Shown here piece by piece: positions 41,268-49,768 of a stretch of DNA of 64,000 nt. Positions within the stretch are counted from its first letter, which is position 1, and each line of letters opens with the position of its first letter. The notes below the pieces were generated by a model. That model was not told where the DNA came from and did not search any database. It was given only the letters and a program-made list of their open reading frames with translations. Made by a program: the position numbers and the translations under genes. This DNA is from Pseudooceanicola marinus (GTDB lineage Bacteria; Pseudomonadota; Alphaproteobacteria; Rhodobacterales; Rhodobacteraceae), in contig NZ_JAIVMC010000010.1 in the NCBI RefSeq assembly GCF_020177265.1, forward strand, positions 142,071-206,070, in the 5' to 3' direction.

Positions 41268-41474
41268 ATGGTTCTTCTCATCCCCATCGGTTTCGCGATC
41301 TTCCTGATCTACATGTGGATCTGGGGCCCGTCGCCGACGAAATCCTGCCGCTGGCGCATGGATCGGTCCCGCGATCGCGACGGGCAGAGCTTCTACATCT
41401 GTCCACTCTGCGGCGCCGAGCGGTTCACCGCCGATGGCAAGCCCCCCCGGATCTGCGCCCTGAAGGAGCCATGA
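41268..41474 (+). CDS. Small membrane-anchored protein with CXXC motif, 68 residues
   Basis: The protein begins with one membrane helix (about residues 2-20), then a basic linker (RWRMDRSRDRDG) and a CPLC motif plus two single cysteines, suggesting a small metal or redox site. The start ATG is at 41268. Similar short proteins are found in Rhodobacteraceae as I recall. Its function is unknown. Confidence 0.6.
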   Translation: MVLLIPIGFAIFLIYMWIWGPSPTKSCRWRMDRSRDRDGQSFYICPLCGAERFTADGKPPRICALKEP

Positions 41475-41788
41475 TCGGCCTCGTGCGGCGAAAAATCGGG
41501 CCTCGTCAGACTCTTGCAAATTTGCTCAAATTTACAGGGGTTTGCGACCGGTTCTCGGCGCCGAAAATTTTTCGGATCGCGGCTAAAAATACCTCTTGAT
41601 CGAATCTTCGATTGGCCCGATATGCCCGGCCAAGACGCCAACGCACGCGCCTCTGTCGAAAGGGCAGCCTCTGGGTGACGGGTCATCGACCCTGGTCTCC
41701 TAGGCGAAACCTCTAGGGTTATGTAGCGACGGTAACGTCTCCCTTGGAACTGAGCGGTCATATATGGCCGGGTCTATTGGAGATGACC
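41475..41788 (+). promoter_or_regulatory. Long structured leader of the ornithine/lysine decarboxylase gene, speF-like candidate
   Basis: A 314-base region without a gene upstream of a fold-III decarboxylase. The first part is A/T-rich and holds the palindrome GCAAATTTGC (41516-41525). From about 41640 several stems can be drawn, for example GGGTC ATC GACCC and AACCT CTA GGGTT. A conserved RNA motif called speF is known upstream of ornithine decarboxylase genes in alphaproteobacteria, and this position fits; I could not compare its consensus directly. Confidence 0.5.
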
Positions 41789-42967
41789 ATGAACGCTTTC
41801 GTTGCCGATTTCTCGGCCCGCGCCTCCGTGCGCCCTCAAAACCGTGTTGAAGCCTTCATCCGCCAGAACGATTTCGAGCGCCCGACGCTGGTGCTGGATA
41901 TCGAGCGCGTGGACAGCCAGTACCGTGCCCTGGCCGAAGGCCTGGGTCGCGCCCGCATCCACTATGCCGTGAAGGCCAACCCGCAGCGCGAGATCATCGA
42001 GCGCCTGGTGAACCTCGGCTCCGGTTTCGATGCCGCATCGCGCGCCGAGATCGAGCTGTGCCTGAGCCTGGGCGCGCACCCCGATCACATCTCCTTCGGC
42101 AACACCGTGAAGAAGCCGCGCGACATCGCGTTCGCCTACCACGCCGGTGTCACCCTCTTCGCCGCCGATGCGCCCGAAGAGCTGGAGAAGATCGCCGAGC
42201 ATGCGCCCGGCTCCGAGGTCTACATCCGCCTGATCGTCGATGCGTCGGAAGCCGACTGGCCGCTGTCGCGCAAGTTCGGCATTGCCCGCGAAGGCGCCGT
42301 CGCGCTGATGGACTATGCCGTCGAGCTGGGCCTGAAGCCTGTCGGCCTGTCCTTCCACGTCGGTTCGCAGACCAAGCGCGCGGAAATGTGGATCACCACG
42401 CTCGACCAGGTGGCCTCCGTCTGGAATGCGGCCATCGCTGCCGGCCATGATCTGACCCTGCTGAACATCGGCGGCGGTTTCCCGGCCTACTACGGCGAAG
42501 AGATCCAGGGCCCGACCGCCTATGCGGCGCGCGTGATGGAGCTGGTGACCGAGCGTTTCGGCGACGTGCCCCACGTTATGGCAGAGCCGGGTCGCGGCCT
42601 GGTGGCCGAGGCCGGCGCCATCGCCGCCGAGGTGCTGCTGGTGTCGCGCAAGTCGGAAAACGATCTGCACCGCTGGGTCTATCTGGACATCGGCAAGTTC
42701 TCGGGCCTGGCCGAAACCATGGACGAGGCGATCCGCTATCAGTTCCTGACCGACCGCGACCACGAGGGCCACGGCCCCTGCATCCTGGCGGGCCCGTCCT
42801 GCGACAGCGCCGACGTGCTGTACGAAAAGCGCCCGGTCGATCTGCCGCTGGGCCTGCGCTCGGGCGACCGGTTCATCATCCGCAACTGCGGCGCCTATAC
42901 CTCGACCTATGCCTCCATCGGCTTCAACGGCTTCCCGCCGCTGGACGTGGTGGTCCTGCAGGACTGA
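41789..42967 (+). CDS. Ornithine/lysine decarboxylase, PLP fold type III
   Basis: The 392-residue enzyme decarboxylates ornithine (to putrescine) or lysine (to cadaverine) as the entry to polyamine synthesis. The PLP lysine is Lys62 in HYAVKANPQ. The phosphate loop is NIGGGFPAYY, and the second active-site motif, GPSCDSADVLYEK, has Cys338 from the other subunit. This is the eukaryotic-type enzyme, not the large bacterial one. The start at 41789 is preferred to the ATG 6 bases earlier, since TTGGAG then has proper spacing. Substrate choice is not readable. Confidence 0.93.
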   Translation: MNAFVADFSARASVRPQNRVEAFIRQNDFERPTLVLDIERVDSQYRALAEGLGRARIHYAVKANPQREIIERLVNLGSGFDAASRAEIELCLSLGAHPDHISFGNTVKKPRDIAFAYHAGVTLFAADAPEELEKIAEHAPGSEVYIRLIVDASEADWPLSRKFGIAREGAVALMDYAVELGLKPVGLSFHVGSQTKRAEMWITTLDQVASVWNAAIAAGHDLTLLNIGGGFPAYYGEEIQGPTAYAARVMELVTERFGDVPHVMAEPGRGLVAEAGAIAAEVLLVSRKSENDLHRWVYLDIGKFSGLAETMDEAIRYQFLTDRDHEGHGPCILAGPSCDSADVLYEKRPVDLPLGLRSGDRFIIRNCGAYTSTYASIGFNGFPPLDVVVLQD

Positions 42968-42996
42968 TCCCTGCCAAATGTCATCTCCAGGGGAGG

Positions 42997-43019
42997 GGGT
43001 CGCCATCGGCGGCCCTCTT
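42997..43019 (+). terminator. Terminator of the decarboxylase gene
   Basis: GGGTCGCC (42997-43004) pairs with GGCGGCCC (43008-43015), with one T-G pair and a 3-base loop, followed by TCTTT. It lies 29 bases after the stop. Confidence 0.65.
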
Positions 43020-43039
43020 TCCGTTTTGGGGGCCGGGTG

Positions 43040-43105
43040 ACTGGCGGGGAGGGGGCTCTGCCCCGTCTCAGCAGGCTGAAACACCTGCCGGGATGTTTGC
43101 GTGAA
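43040..43105. repeat. GC-rich intergenic repeat, copy 2
   Basis: This region shares the 20-mer CGGGGAGGGGGCTCTGCCCC (43045-43064) exactly with the element at 18177-18196. It is followed by another short stem (CAGCAGGCTGAAACACCTGC region) and ends in GTTTGCGTGAAAG. It appears to be a diverged copy of the same dispersed intergenic element. Confidence 0.5.
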
Positions 43106-43197
43106 AGAGAAGGGGGGGGACGCGGCGCCTGACGGATCCGTCGCGCCCCTTGCCCTCGCCGCGCGGCTGCGGTTCCTTGGCGCCAAAGGAGAGACCC

Positions 43198-44040
43198 ATG
43201 ACCCAGCCTGCCGACGCCGAAGACCGCCGCGCCATTCCGCCGGTGATCTGCTATCCCACCGCCACCCTGCCGCGCCCGGACCTGGCGCTGTATCGCGCCG
43301 CCCTGGACGGCGCGGAGGTCACCGAAACCCATGTGGCCGCGCCCCGCGAGGCGGCGAGTTTCACCGTGCCGGCGGGGCATTTCTTCCGCATCCGGTCGGT
43401 CGAGGGGCCGCAGGTCGGGGACCTGAACCTGTGGAATGCCAATGACATCTCTGAGCGGTTCTATTCCGGCAAGACCCGGGCACTGCACGGCACCCATGTG
43501 ACCACCGGCGAGCGTCTATGGTCGTCCTTCCCCGGCTTCCGCCCCATGGCGACCATCGTGGAGGACAGCCTGGACTGGTACGGGATCGACGCCTACGGCG
43601 GCTCCGTTCATGACGTGATCGGCACCCGCTGCGATCCCTACACGCACAACCTGCTGTCCGGCGGTCAGTACCATCATTGCTGCCATTCCAACCTGACCCG
43701 CGCGCTGGCGCAGCACCTGGGCATGACGGCGGCGGAGGCGGAGCCGCATGTGCATGACGTGCTGAACGTCTTCATGTGCACCGGGTTCACCCGCGACACG
43801 GGGCAGTATTTCATGAAGGCCAGCCCGGTGCGGCCGGGCGACCAACTGACCTTCTTCAGCGAGATCGACCTGCTGGGCGCGCTGTCGGCCTGCCCGGGCG
43901 GCGACTGCTCGACCGAGCACAGCTCGGACGCGGCGCGTTGCTATCCGCTGGAGATCGAGATTCTGGCGCCCGCCGCGGGCGCGTTGCAGGGATGGGAGAG
44001 CCCGGCGCGGTCGGGCTACGACGGCAGCCACGGCATGTGA
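43198..44040 (+). CDS. DUF1989 / urea carboxylase-associated family protein
   Basis: A 280-residue soluble protein of the DUF1989 family, which is often found with urea carboxylase or amino acid degradation genes and has no clear activity. Conserved segments include GDLNLWNANDISERFYSGKTR (core NANDISERF) and a Cys/His cluster near residue 160 (HHCCHSN) that may bind a metal. The start has AAAGGAGAGACCC upstream. It follows the decarboxylase, hinting at nitrogen or amine metabolism, but a terminator separates the two. Confidence 0.8.
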   Translation: MTQPADAEDRRAIPPVICYPTATLPRPDLALYRAALDGAEVTETHVAAPREAASFTVPAGHFFRIRSVEGPQVGDLNLWNANDISERFYSGKTRALHGTHVTTGERLWSSFPGFRPMATIVEDSLDWYGIDAYGGSVHDVIGTRCDPYTHNLLSGGQYHHCCHSNLTRALAQHLGMTAAEAEPHVHDVLNVFMCTGFTRDTGQYFMKASPVRPGDQLTFFSEIDLLGALSACPGGDCSTEHSSDAARCYPLEIEILAPAAGALQGWESPARSGYDGSHGM

Positions 44041-44055
44041 TCGCTTGCTGCGGCA

Positions 44056-44078
44056 GGCCCCGGGATGCGCCCGGGGCC
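44056..44078. terminator. Bidirectional hairpin between convergent genes
   Basis: A perfect 9-bp stem, GGCCCCGGG / CCCGGGGCC, with a 5-base loop lies between the stops of the DUF1989 gene and the aldo/keto reductase gene. It has no T-run on either side. Confidence 0.5.
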
Positions 44079-44085
44079 CGCGCGT

Positions 44086-45078
44086 TCAGCAGTAGCGTTC
44101 GATGGCGACGGTCTGGTGATCGCCGTAGCGGTCGCCCCAGGCCCAGCCGACGGGCAGGATCTCGGCGATCTCGGCCATCTCCTGCGGCCCCAGCTCGATC
44201 CGCTCCGCGCCCAGCCATTCGCGCAGGTGCGCGGCGGTGCGGGTGCCGGGGATCGGGATCACGTGATCGCCCTGCGCCATGACCCAGGCCAGGGCCGTGC
44301 CGGCGACGGTCCAGCCCCGGGCACGGCACCAGGCGCGGAAGGCCGCCACCTTGCCGAGGTTGTGAGAGAAGTTCGGCTCGGTGAAGCGCGGGTTGTTCAG
44401 GCGGAAGTCGCCCTCGCGCATGTCCTCGCGCCGCACTGAGGTTTCCCCGAACATCCCCCGCGCCACCGGCGAGAAGGCGACGAAGCTGGTGCCCAGCTCC
44501 GCACAGGTCTGGATCAGCCCCAGTTCCGGCAGACGGGTCCAGAGGGAATATTCGTTCTGCACCGCCGCCACCGGCCGCACCGCATGGGCGCGGCGCAGGG
44601 TGTAGGGGGCGATTTCCGACAGCCCGTAGCTGCGGATCAGCCCCTCGTCGATCAGGCGGCCCATGGTCTCGGCCACCTCCTCGATCGGGGTCTCCTGGTT
44701 GTGACGGTGGGCGTAGAACAGATCGACGCTGTCCAGGCCGAGGCGGTCCAGCGACTGCTCCAGCTCGGCCCTCAGGTGGTCGTAGCTGTTGTCGATCCGC
44801 CGGTTCGGGCCGGCAATGATCGAGGCCTTGGTGGCGATGCGGATGCCGTCGGGCTTGCGGTCCGCCAGGTAGCGGCCCAGCACCGTCTCGCTGACCCCCA
44901 TGCCGTAGATGTTGGCCGTGTCCCAGAAGGTGATCCCTGCCTCGACCGCGGCGTCGAGACAGGCGTGGGAGGTTTCCTCGTCGGTCGGCCCGAACATGCC
45001 GCCGAAGGACATGGCGCCGAAGGCCAGTTGCGGCACCATGATGCCGGTGCGGCCCAGTTCTACCTGTTTGAACGTCAT
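44086..45078 (-). CDS. Aldo/keto reductase
   Basis: A 330-residue NADPH-dependent oxidoreductase of the TIM-barrel AKR superfamily. The catalytic tetrad is visible: Asp and Tyr in [10 protein letters not shown], Lys in ATKASI, and His in [14 protein letters not shown]. The NADP-binding end, [16 protein letters not shown], is present. The substrate is unknown. Its start overlaps the deoD stop by 4 bases, so it is the second gene of a deoD operon. Confidence 0.92.
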   Translation of the reverse strand: MTFKQVELGRTGIMVPQLAFGAMSFGGMFGPTDEETSHACLDAAVEAGITFWDTANIYGMGVSETVLGRYLADRKPDGIRIATKASIIAGPNRRIDNSYDHLRAELEQSLDRLGLDSVDLFYAHRHNQETPIEEVAETMGRLIDEGLIRSYGLSEIAPYTLRRAHAVRPVAAVQNEYSLWTRLPELGLIQTCAELGTSFVAFSPVARGMFGETSVRREDMREGDFRLNNPRFTEPNFSHNLGKVAAFRAWCRARGWTVAGTALAWVMAQGDHVIPIPGTRTAAHLREWLGAERIELGPQEMAEIAEILPVGWAWGDRYGDHQTVAIERYC

Positions 45079-45779
45079 GCGAATGCGGCCTCCAGGGCGA
45101 TTTCGACCATGTCGCCGAAGCTGCGTTCGCGGTCTTCGGCGGGCAGGGCCTCGTGGGTGATCAGGTGGTCGGAGACAGTGAGGACCGCCAGGGCACGGGC
45201 GCCGTAGCGCGCCGCGAGGGTGTAGAGCTCGGCCGCCTCCATCTCGACGCCCAGGATGCCGTGGCGGGTCATCTGTTCGTTCAGGTCGGGGCGTTCGTCG
45301 TAGAAGACATCCGACGAATAGATCCCGCCGGCGTGCACGCCCACGCCCTTCGTCCGCGCGACGTCATGGGCGGCGCGCAGCAGGTCGTAATCGGCGCAGG
45401 GGGCGTAGTTCAACTCGCGAAAGATCCCCGACGACGGGGTGGACATGGTCGAGGCGGTCATCGCCAGGATCACGTCGCGGATCTTCACCTTCTCCTGCAT
45501 GCCTCCGCAGGATCCGATGCGGATCAGGGTCTTCGCGCCGAAATCGCGGATCAGCTCGTTGGCGTAGATCGACAGGGACGGCATGCCCATGCCGGAACCG
45601 TGGATCGTCACCCGGTGGCCGCGCCAGGTGCCGGTGAAGCCCAGCATGCCGCGCACCTCGTTTACCAGCTCGGCGCCCTCCAGGAAGGTTTCGGCGGCCC
45701 AGCGGGCCCGGTAGGGGTCCCCGGGCATCAGCACGGTTTCGGCGATCTGGCCCGGCTGGGCCCCGATATGTACGGTCAT
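45075..45779 (-). CDS. deoD: Purine-nucleoside phosphorylase, DeoD type
   Basis: Splits purine nucleosides with phosphate to base and ribose-1-phosphate, a salvage step in the cytoplasm. The 234-residue protein has the phosphate/ribose-site segments MPGDPYRA and RIGSCGGMQ, the nucleoside-site [10 protein letters not shown], and the hexameric-type C terminus. The start ATG is at 45779. It overlaps the following aldo/keto reductase gene (ATGA). Confidence 0.96.
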   Translation of the reverse strand: MTVHIGAQPGQIAETVLMPGDPYRARWAAETFLEGAELVNEVRGMLGFTGTWRGHRVTIHGSGMGMPSLSIYANELIRDFGAKTLIRIGSCGGMQEKVKIRDVILAMTASTMSTPSSGIFRELNYAPCADYDLLRAAHDVARTKGVGVHAGGIYSSDVFYDERPDLNEQMTRHGILGVEMEAAELYTLAARYGARALAVLTVSDHLITHEALPAEDRERSFGDMVEIALEAAFA

Positions 45780-45897
45780 GGCATGTCCTTGTTCCTGGCG
45801 CCGGCGAGGGGCGCGCGCGTTGGCGCCAGACTACGCACTGCGCCAGCGAGGGCAAGGCGGGGCGAGGGCAAGGCGGGGGCGGACCCCGGACGAGGCG

Positions 45898-46938
45898 TCA
45901 GGGCACGAAAAGCGTGCCGTAGCCCAGGTTTCGTTCGGGCGTCGGCACGGTCACGGTGACCGGGGGCAGGCGGCCGCCGGGGCCGTAGACCTCGTAGGGC
46001 GTCAGCGGGTCATAGCTGGTCGGCCCGCAATCCAGCCGCTCGATCCCCTGCGCCTCGGGGCGGATGCGACAGTCGGAGGCCGGGCGCAGCGCCCCGATCG
46101 GCGCCGAGGCGGAGGCGCCGGGGTGGGGGATCGCCCGGGTGTAGGTCATCGACAGGCGCGGCACGGCAGCCTCGCCCGGGGCGTAGCGCGCGCCGAGGCT
46201 CGCCTCCAGCGCGCTGCCCGGCGGCAGGTAGCGCGTCATGCGGCCATTCAGCGACAGGGTGCCGATGCCGCGCGCATCGCGTTCCGAGGTGGCGGCGTAG
46301 TGGAAGAGGCTGAGGCGGCCGCCCAGTTCCAGCCCTGTGCCCATGCTGCGCGTCCAGTCGAGGTAACCGTCGAGGCCCGCGCGGGGCACGTTTGTCCCCA
46401 AGAGGTTCTGGCGGGAGCCGTATTCCGCGAAGGGCAGGTAGAGATTGGAGCCGAAGCGCAGGCGGGAGCCCTGCAGGGCCCAGCTCGTGGCCTGTTCGAA
46501 CTCCACGCCGAGGCTGGCCTGGCCCATCAGACGGTTGTGCCCGGGCGGGGCGCCCAGGTCGAGGTAGGAATTGATGCCCCAGACCTGTCCGCCCGGCAGA
46601 ACGCTGCGCCAGGCCCGGCCCCAGGAAAAGCGCAGGGTCTGGTCCTGCCGGTTGCCGGTCAGGGAGAACCGCAGCGCGTCGAAGCGCCCGCGCCGGTCGG
46701 TGACCACGGAAGGGGTGAAGAGGCCGAAGCTCAGCTCGGCCCAGTTGTCGCTGGCGGCCAGCCCGTAGGAGCCGGAGGCGGCATAGGACACGGCCCCGGG
46801 GCGCAGCAGGCTGGTAGCCGGGTTGGCCAGGGCCGTCGGAATGGGACGGGACAGCAGGCCGAGGATCAGCACCCCGCTGGCGGCGAGCCGCCACTGGGTC
46901 GACAGGCGGGCGGGCAGGGGAGAATACCGACCGATCAT
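45898..46938 (-). CDS. Inverse autotransporter (intimin/invasin-type) beta-barrel protein without passenger
   Basis: The 346-residue protein has a signal peptide (about residues 1-38) and a repeating beta-strand pattern. A stretch, VWGINSYLDLGAPPGHNRLMGQASLGVEFE (core GINSYLDLG), and later YLPFAEY resemble the beta-barrel of inverse autotransporters. The C terminus is a Pro/Thr-rich tail with two cysteines (CRIRPEAQGIERLDCG), not a large adhesin passenger. It is therefore likely an outer-membrane barrel. The start at 46938 gives a good signal peptide; an in-frame ATG 60 bases upstream is possible. The family call is by pattern only. Confidence 0.55.
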   Translation of the reverse strand: MIGRYSPLPARLSTQWRLAASGVLILGLLSRPIPTALANPATSLLRPGAVSYAASGSYGLAASDNWAELSFGLFTPSVVTDRRGRFDALRFSLTGNRQDQTLRFSWGRAWRSVLPGGQVWGINSYLDLGAPPGHNRLMGQASLGVEFEQATSWALQGSRLRFGSNLYLPFAEYGSRQNLLGTNVPRAGLDGYLDWTRSMGTGLELGGRLSLFHYAATSERDARGIGTLSLNGRMTRYLPPGSALEASLGARYAPGEAAVPRLSMTYTRAIPHPGASASAPIGALRPASDCRIRPEAQGIERLDCGPTSYDPLTPYEVYGPGGRLPPVTVTVPTPERNLGYGTLFVP

Positions 46939-47045
46939 GGGGGTAAAATGCGAGTCCTGCGTGCAGGTTCCACTCACGCCCGCGTGGGCGGGGCGCATGG
47001 GCGGCGGCTCGCTGGCCCGGGGATGCAGATGCCGGGAAAGTCAGC

Positions 47046-47339
47046 TCAGCGGCGGATCCCGAAGCCGGTCAGCGTATTGTCCGGCACGGCCTCCGTGCTG
47101 TCCACGGCGCTGACCCGGGCGGCCGTCGGGCCGTCCTGCGCGGCCCGGATCAGGGTGTCAACGGCCCCTTCCGGGCCCTGCACCAGGGCAGTGACACTGC
47201 CGTCGGCCTCGTTCTGCACCCAGCCGGACAGGCCGAGGCTGCGGGCGCGGTCCTGCGTCCAGGCGCGATAGCTGACCCCCTGCACGCGGCCGCTGATGCG
47301 CAGGTGACGGGCGACAAATGGGGGCGTGTGATCGGACAT
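47046..47339 (-). CDS. acyP: Acylphosphatase
   Basis: A small (97-residue) cytoplasmic enzyme that hydrolyses acyl phosphates. The two catalytic residues are readable: the Arg in GRVQGVSYRAWT and the Asn in GWVQNEADGSV. The fold end, LTGFGIRR, is present. It follows ecm on the same strand after 52 bases and may be cotranscribed with it. Confidence 0.94.
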   Translation of the reverse strand: MSDHTPPFVARHLRISGRVQGVSYRAWTQDRARSLGLSGWVQNEADGSVTALVQGPEGAVDTLIRAAQDGPTAARVSAVDSTEAVPDNTLTGFGIRR

Positions 47340-47391
47340 GGAGCCTCCTTTCCCGCCCAGCCTGACACGGGCCGCCGGGCAGGGAAAGGGA

Positions 47392-49371
47392 TCAGGCGGC
47401 GGCCTCGTCCGGGGTCGCCAGGGTCACCACGTCCTGCATGATGGTGTTCAGGGCGAAATCCTTCGGCGTGTAGATCCGCGCCACCCCCATCTCGCGCAGC
47501 CGGGCCGCGTCGGCCTCGGGGATGATGCCGCCGAGGATCAGGGGCACATGGCCCAGGCCCTCGTCCCGCATGCGCCGCAGCACCTCCTCGACCAGAGGCA
47601 TGTGGCTGCCCGACAGGATCGACAGGCCCAGCACATGCACCTCTTCCTCGCGGGCGCGGGCGACGATTTCCTCCGGCGTCAGGCGGATGCCTTCATAATG
47701 GATGGCCATGCCGCAGTCGCGGGCGCGGCAGGCGATCTGTTCGGCGCCGTTGGAGTGGCCGTCGAGGCCGGGTTTGCCGATCATGAAGGTCAGGCGGCGC
47801 CCCAAGCGGGCCGAGACGGCATCGACCGCGTCGCGCAGCTCTTCCAGCCCCTGGGCCCGGTTCGACACGCCCGAGGCGACGCCCGTGGGGCCGCGGTACT
47901 GGCCATGCACCTGGCGCATCGCCTCGGCCCATTCACCGGTGGTGACGCCCGCCTTGGCGGCGATGATCGAGGCCGGCATGATGTTGTCGCCCGCGCGGGC
48001 CGCTTCGCGCAGCCCATCGAGGGCTGCCCGAACCGCGTCGGCGTCACGCGCCGCCCGCCACTGGTCGAGGCGATCCACCTGGTCGGCCTCCACCGCCGGG
48101 TCGACGGTCATGATGCCGCCGTCTTCGCCAACCAGGGGCGAAGGTTCCGCCTCGGTCCACCGGTTGACGCCCACGACCACGGTTTCCTCGCGCTCGATCC
48201 GCCCGACGCGGTCGGCGTTGCTCTCCACCAGGCGGGATTTCATGTAGTCGATCGAGCCGATGGCCCCGCCCATGCCGTCGAGGACCTTCAGCTCCTCCCG
48301 CGCGCCCTCTTTCAGCGCTTCGACCTTGGCATCAATCGCCGGGTTGCCGTCGAACAGGTCGCCATACTCTAGCAGGTCCGTCTCATAGGCCAGGATCTGC
48401 TGCATGCGCAGCGACCACTGCTGATCCCAGGGGCGCGGCAGGCCCAGGGCCTCGTTCCAGGCGGGCAGCTGCACGGCGCGGGCGCGGGCCTTCTTGCTGA
48501 GGGTCACCGCCAGCATCTCGATCAGGATGCGGTAGACGTTGTTTTCAGGCTGCTGTTCCGTCAGCCCGAGCGAGTTCACCTGCACCCCGTAGCGGAAGCG
48601 GCGGAACTTGGCGTCCTCCACCCCGTAGCGGTCGCGACAGATCTCATCCCACAGATCGACGAAGGCGCGCATCTTGCACATCTCGGTGACGAAGCGGATG
48701 CCGGCGTTGACGAAGAAGCTGATGCGCCCCACCACACGGGGGAAATCCTCTTCGGGCACGCGCGGGCGCAGGGCGTCCAGAACGGCGATGCCGGTGGCCA
48801 GGGCATACGCCAGTTCCTGCTGCGGCGTCGCGCCGGCCTCCTGCAGGTGGTAGGAACAGACGTTCATCGGGTTCCACTTGGGAACCTGCTGGTAACAATA
48901 TTCCGCCACATCCGCGATCATCCGCAGCGACGGCTCCGGCGGGCAGATATAGGTGCCTCGGCTGAGGTATTCCTTGATCAGGTCGTTCTGCACCGTGCCC
49001 TGCAGGACGCTGCGATCCGCGCCCTGTTCCTCCGCCACGGCGATGTAAAGCGACAGGAGCCAGGGCGCCGTGGCGTTGATGGTCATCGAGGTGTTCATCT
49101 CGGCCAGGGGGATCTGGTCGAAGAGGGTGCGCATGTCGCCCAGGTGGCAGATCGGCACGCCGACCTTGCCGACCTCGCCGCGCGCCAGCACGTGGTCGCT
49201 GTCGTAGCCCGTTTGCGTCGGCAGGTCGAAGGCCACCGAAAGTCCCGTCTGCCCCTTCTTCAGGTTCGACCGGTAGAGCGCGTTGGACGCCTGGGCCGTG
49301 GAGTGCCCCGAGTAGGTGCGGAACAGCCAGGGCCGGTCCTTGGCCGGTTGGGTCTGGGTCTGGTCGGTCAT
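47392..49371 (-). CDS. ecm: (2R)-ethylmalonyl-CoA mutase, coenzyme B12-dependent
   Basis: Converts ethylmalonyl-CoA to methylsuccinyl-CoA in the ethylmalonyl-CoA pathway. The 659-residue single chain has a TIM-barrel CoA domain (about 1-520) and a C-terminal B12 domain with the cobalt-coordinating histidine in GLDGHSNG near residue 538. The opening (PWLFRTYSGHSTAQASNALY) and the barrel sequence match Ecm more closely than methylmalonyl-CoA mutase, which is longer or two-chain. The start at 49371 (MTDQTQ) is preferred over an in-frame start 48 bases earlier. It is divergent from ccr. Confidence 0.93.
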   Translation of the reverse strand: MTDQTQTQPAKDRPWLFRTYSGHSTAQASNALYRSNLKKGQTGLSVAFDLPTQTGYDSDHVLARGEVGKVGVPICHLGDMRTLFDQIPLAEMNTSMTINATAPWLLSLYIAVAEEQGADRSVLQGTVQNDLIKEYLSRGTYICPPEPSLRMIADVAEYCYQQVPKWNPMNVCSYHLQEAGATPQQELAYALATGIAVLDALRPRVPEEDFPRVVGRISFFVNAGIRFVTEMCKMRAFVDLWDEICRDRYGVEDAKFRRFRYGVQVNSLGLTEQQPENNVYRILIEMLAVTLSKKARARAVQLPAWNEALGLPRPWDQQWSLRMQQILAYETDLLEYGDLFDGNPAIDAKVEALKEGAREELKVLDGMGGAIGSIDYMKSRLVESNADRVGRIEREETVVVGVNRWTEAEPSPLVGEDGGIMTVDPAVEADQVDRLDQWRAARDADAVRAALDGLREAARAGDNIMPASIIAAKAGVTTGEWAEAMRQVHGQYRGPTGVASGVSNRAQGLEELRDAVDAVSARLGRRLTFMIGKPGLDGHSNGAEQIACRARDCGMAIHYEGIRLTPEEIVARAREEEVHVLGLSILSGSHMPLVEEVLRRMRDEGLGHVPLILGGIIPEADAARLREMGVARIYTPKDFALNTIMQDVVTLATPDEAAA

Positions 49372-49768
49372 CTGGGCCTCCCCCTCTGCGCGCCGCCCGG
49401 GTGGGGCGGAATTTAGCAAGCAATTAAATTACGTCATGCGACAGATATGCGAAAGAATGTGGCCATGTCAATTCGCCGCGACGCAGCGTCCCTCGCGCGG
49501 TGCACGGCAGTGATGTGACCGTGTAGCGGGCGGGTCCCCCTTGCGTGGTGCACCAGAGCCGTTTCCATCTGCGCCGACCGGACCAAGGCCCGGGGCCCGC
49601 TGGGAAAGGGCGTTGGCCCGGAGGAGTGTCTCTGGCGAAATATTCGTGCGAGACACAAAATTACCCAAACGCAGCGTAAAGCATTGCAAAGTTGCGCAAC
49701 GAAATGTATCTCTCCCCTACACCCCGCGATTCTGCATTGCGGCAAAAAGGTATGGAGGAGGCCCCGTG
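49372..49768. promoter_or_regulatory. Divergent ecm/ccr intergenic region with TTGCAAA-type site
   Basis: A 397-base region with promoters for both pathway genes. In front of ccr, TTGCAAAGTTGCGCAA (49684-49699) is an imperfect inverted repeat 70-85 bases before the start. From memory, ScfR-type regulators such as PccR and RamB bind TTTGCAAA-like pairs, so this could be such a site. No gene is seen. A spoiled similar motif near ecm is not convincing. Confidence 0.45.

Noticed and set aside
44255..44275. A further GATCACGTGATC sequence inside the aldo/keto reductase gene
   Set aside because: It is inside a coding region, single, and lacks the 21-bp partner found before sucC and sdhC.
47392..49371. 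Methylmalonyl-CoA mutase
   Set aside because: The single chain of 659 residues, the sequence of the barrel and the divergent ccr gene favour ethylmalonyl-CoA mutase.
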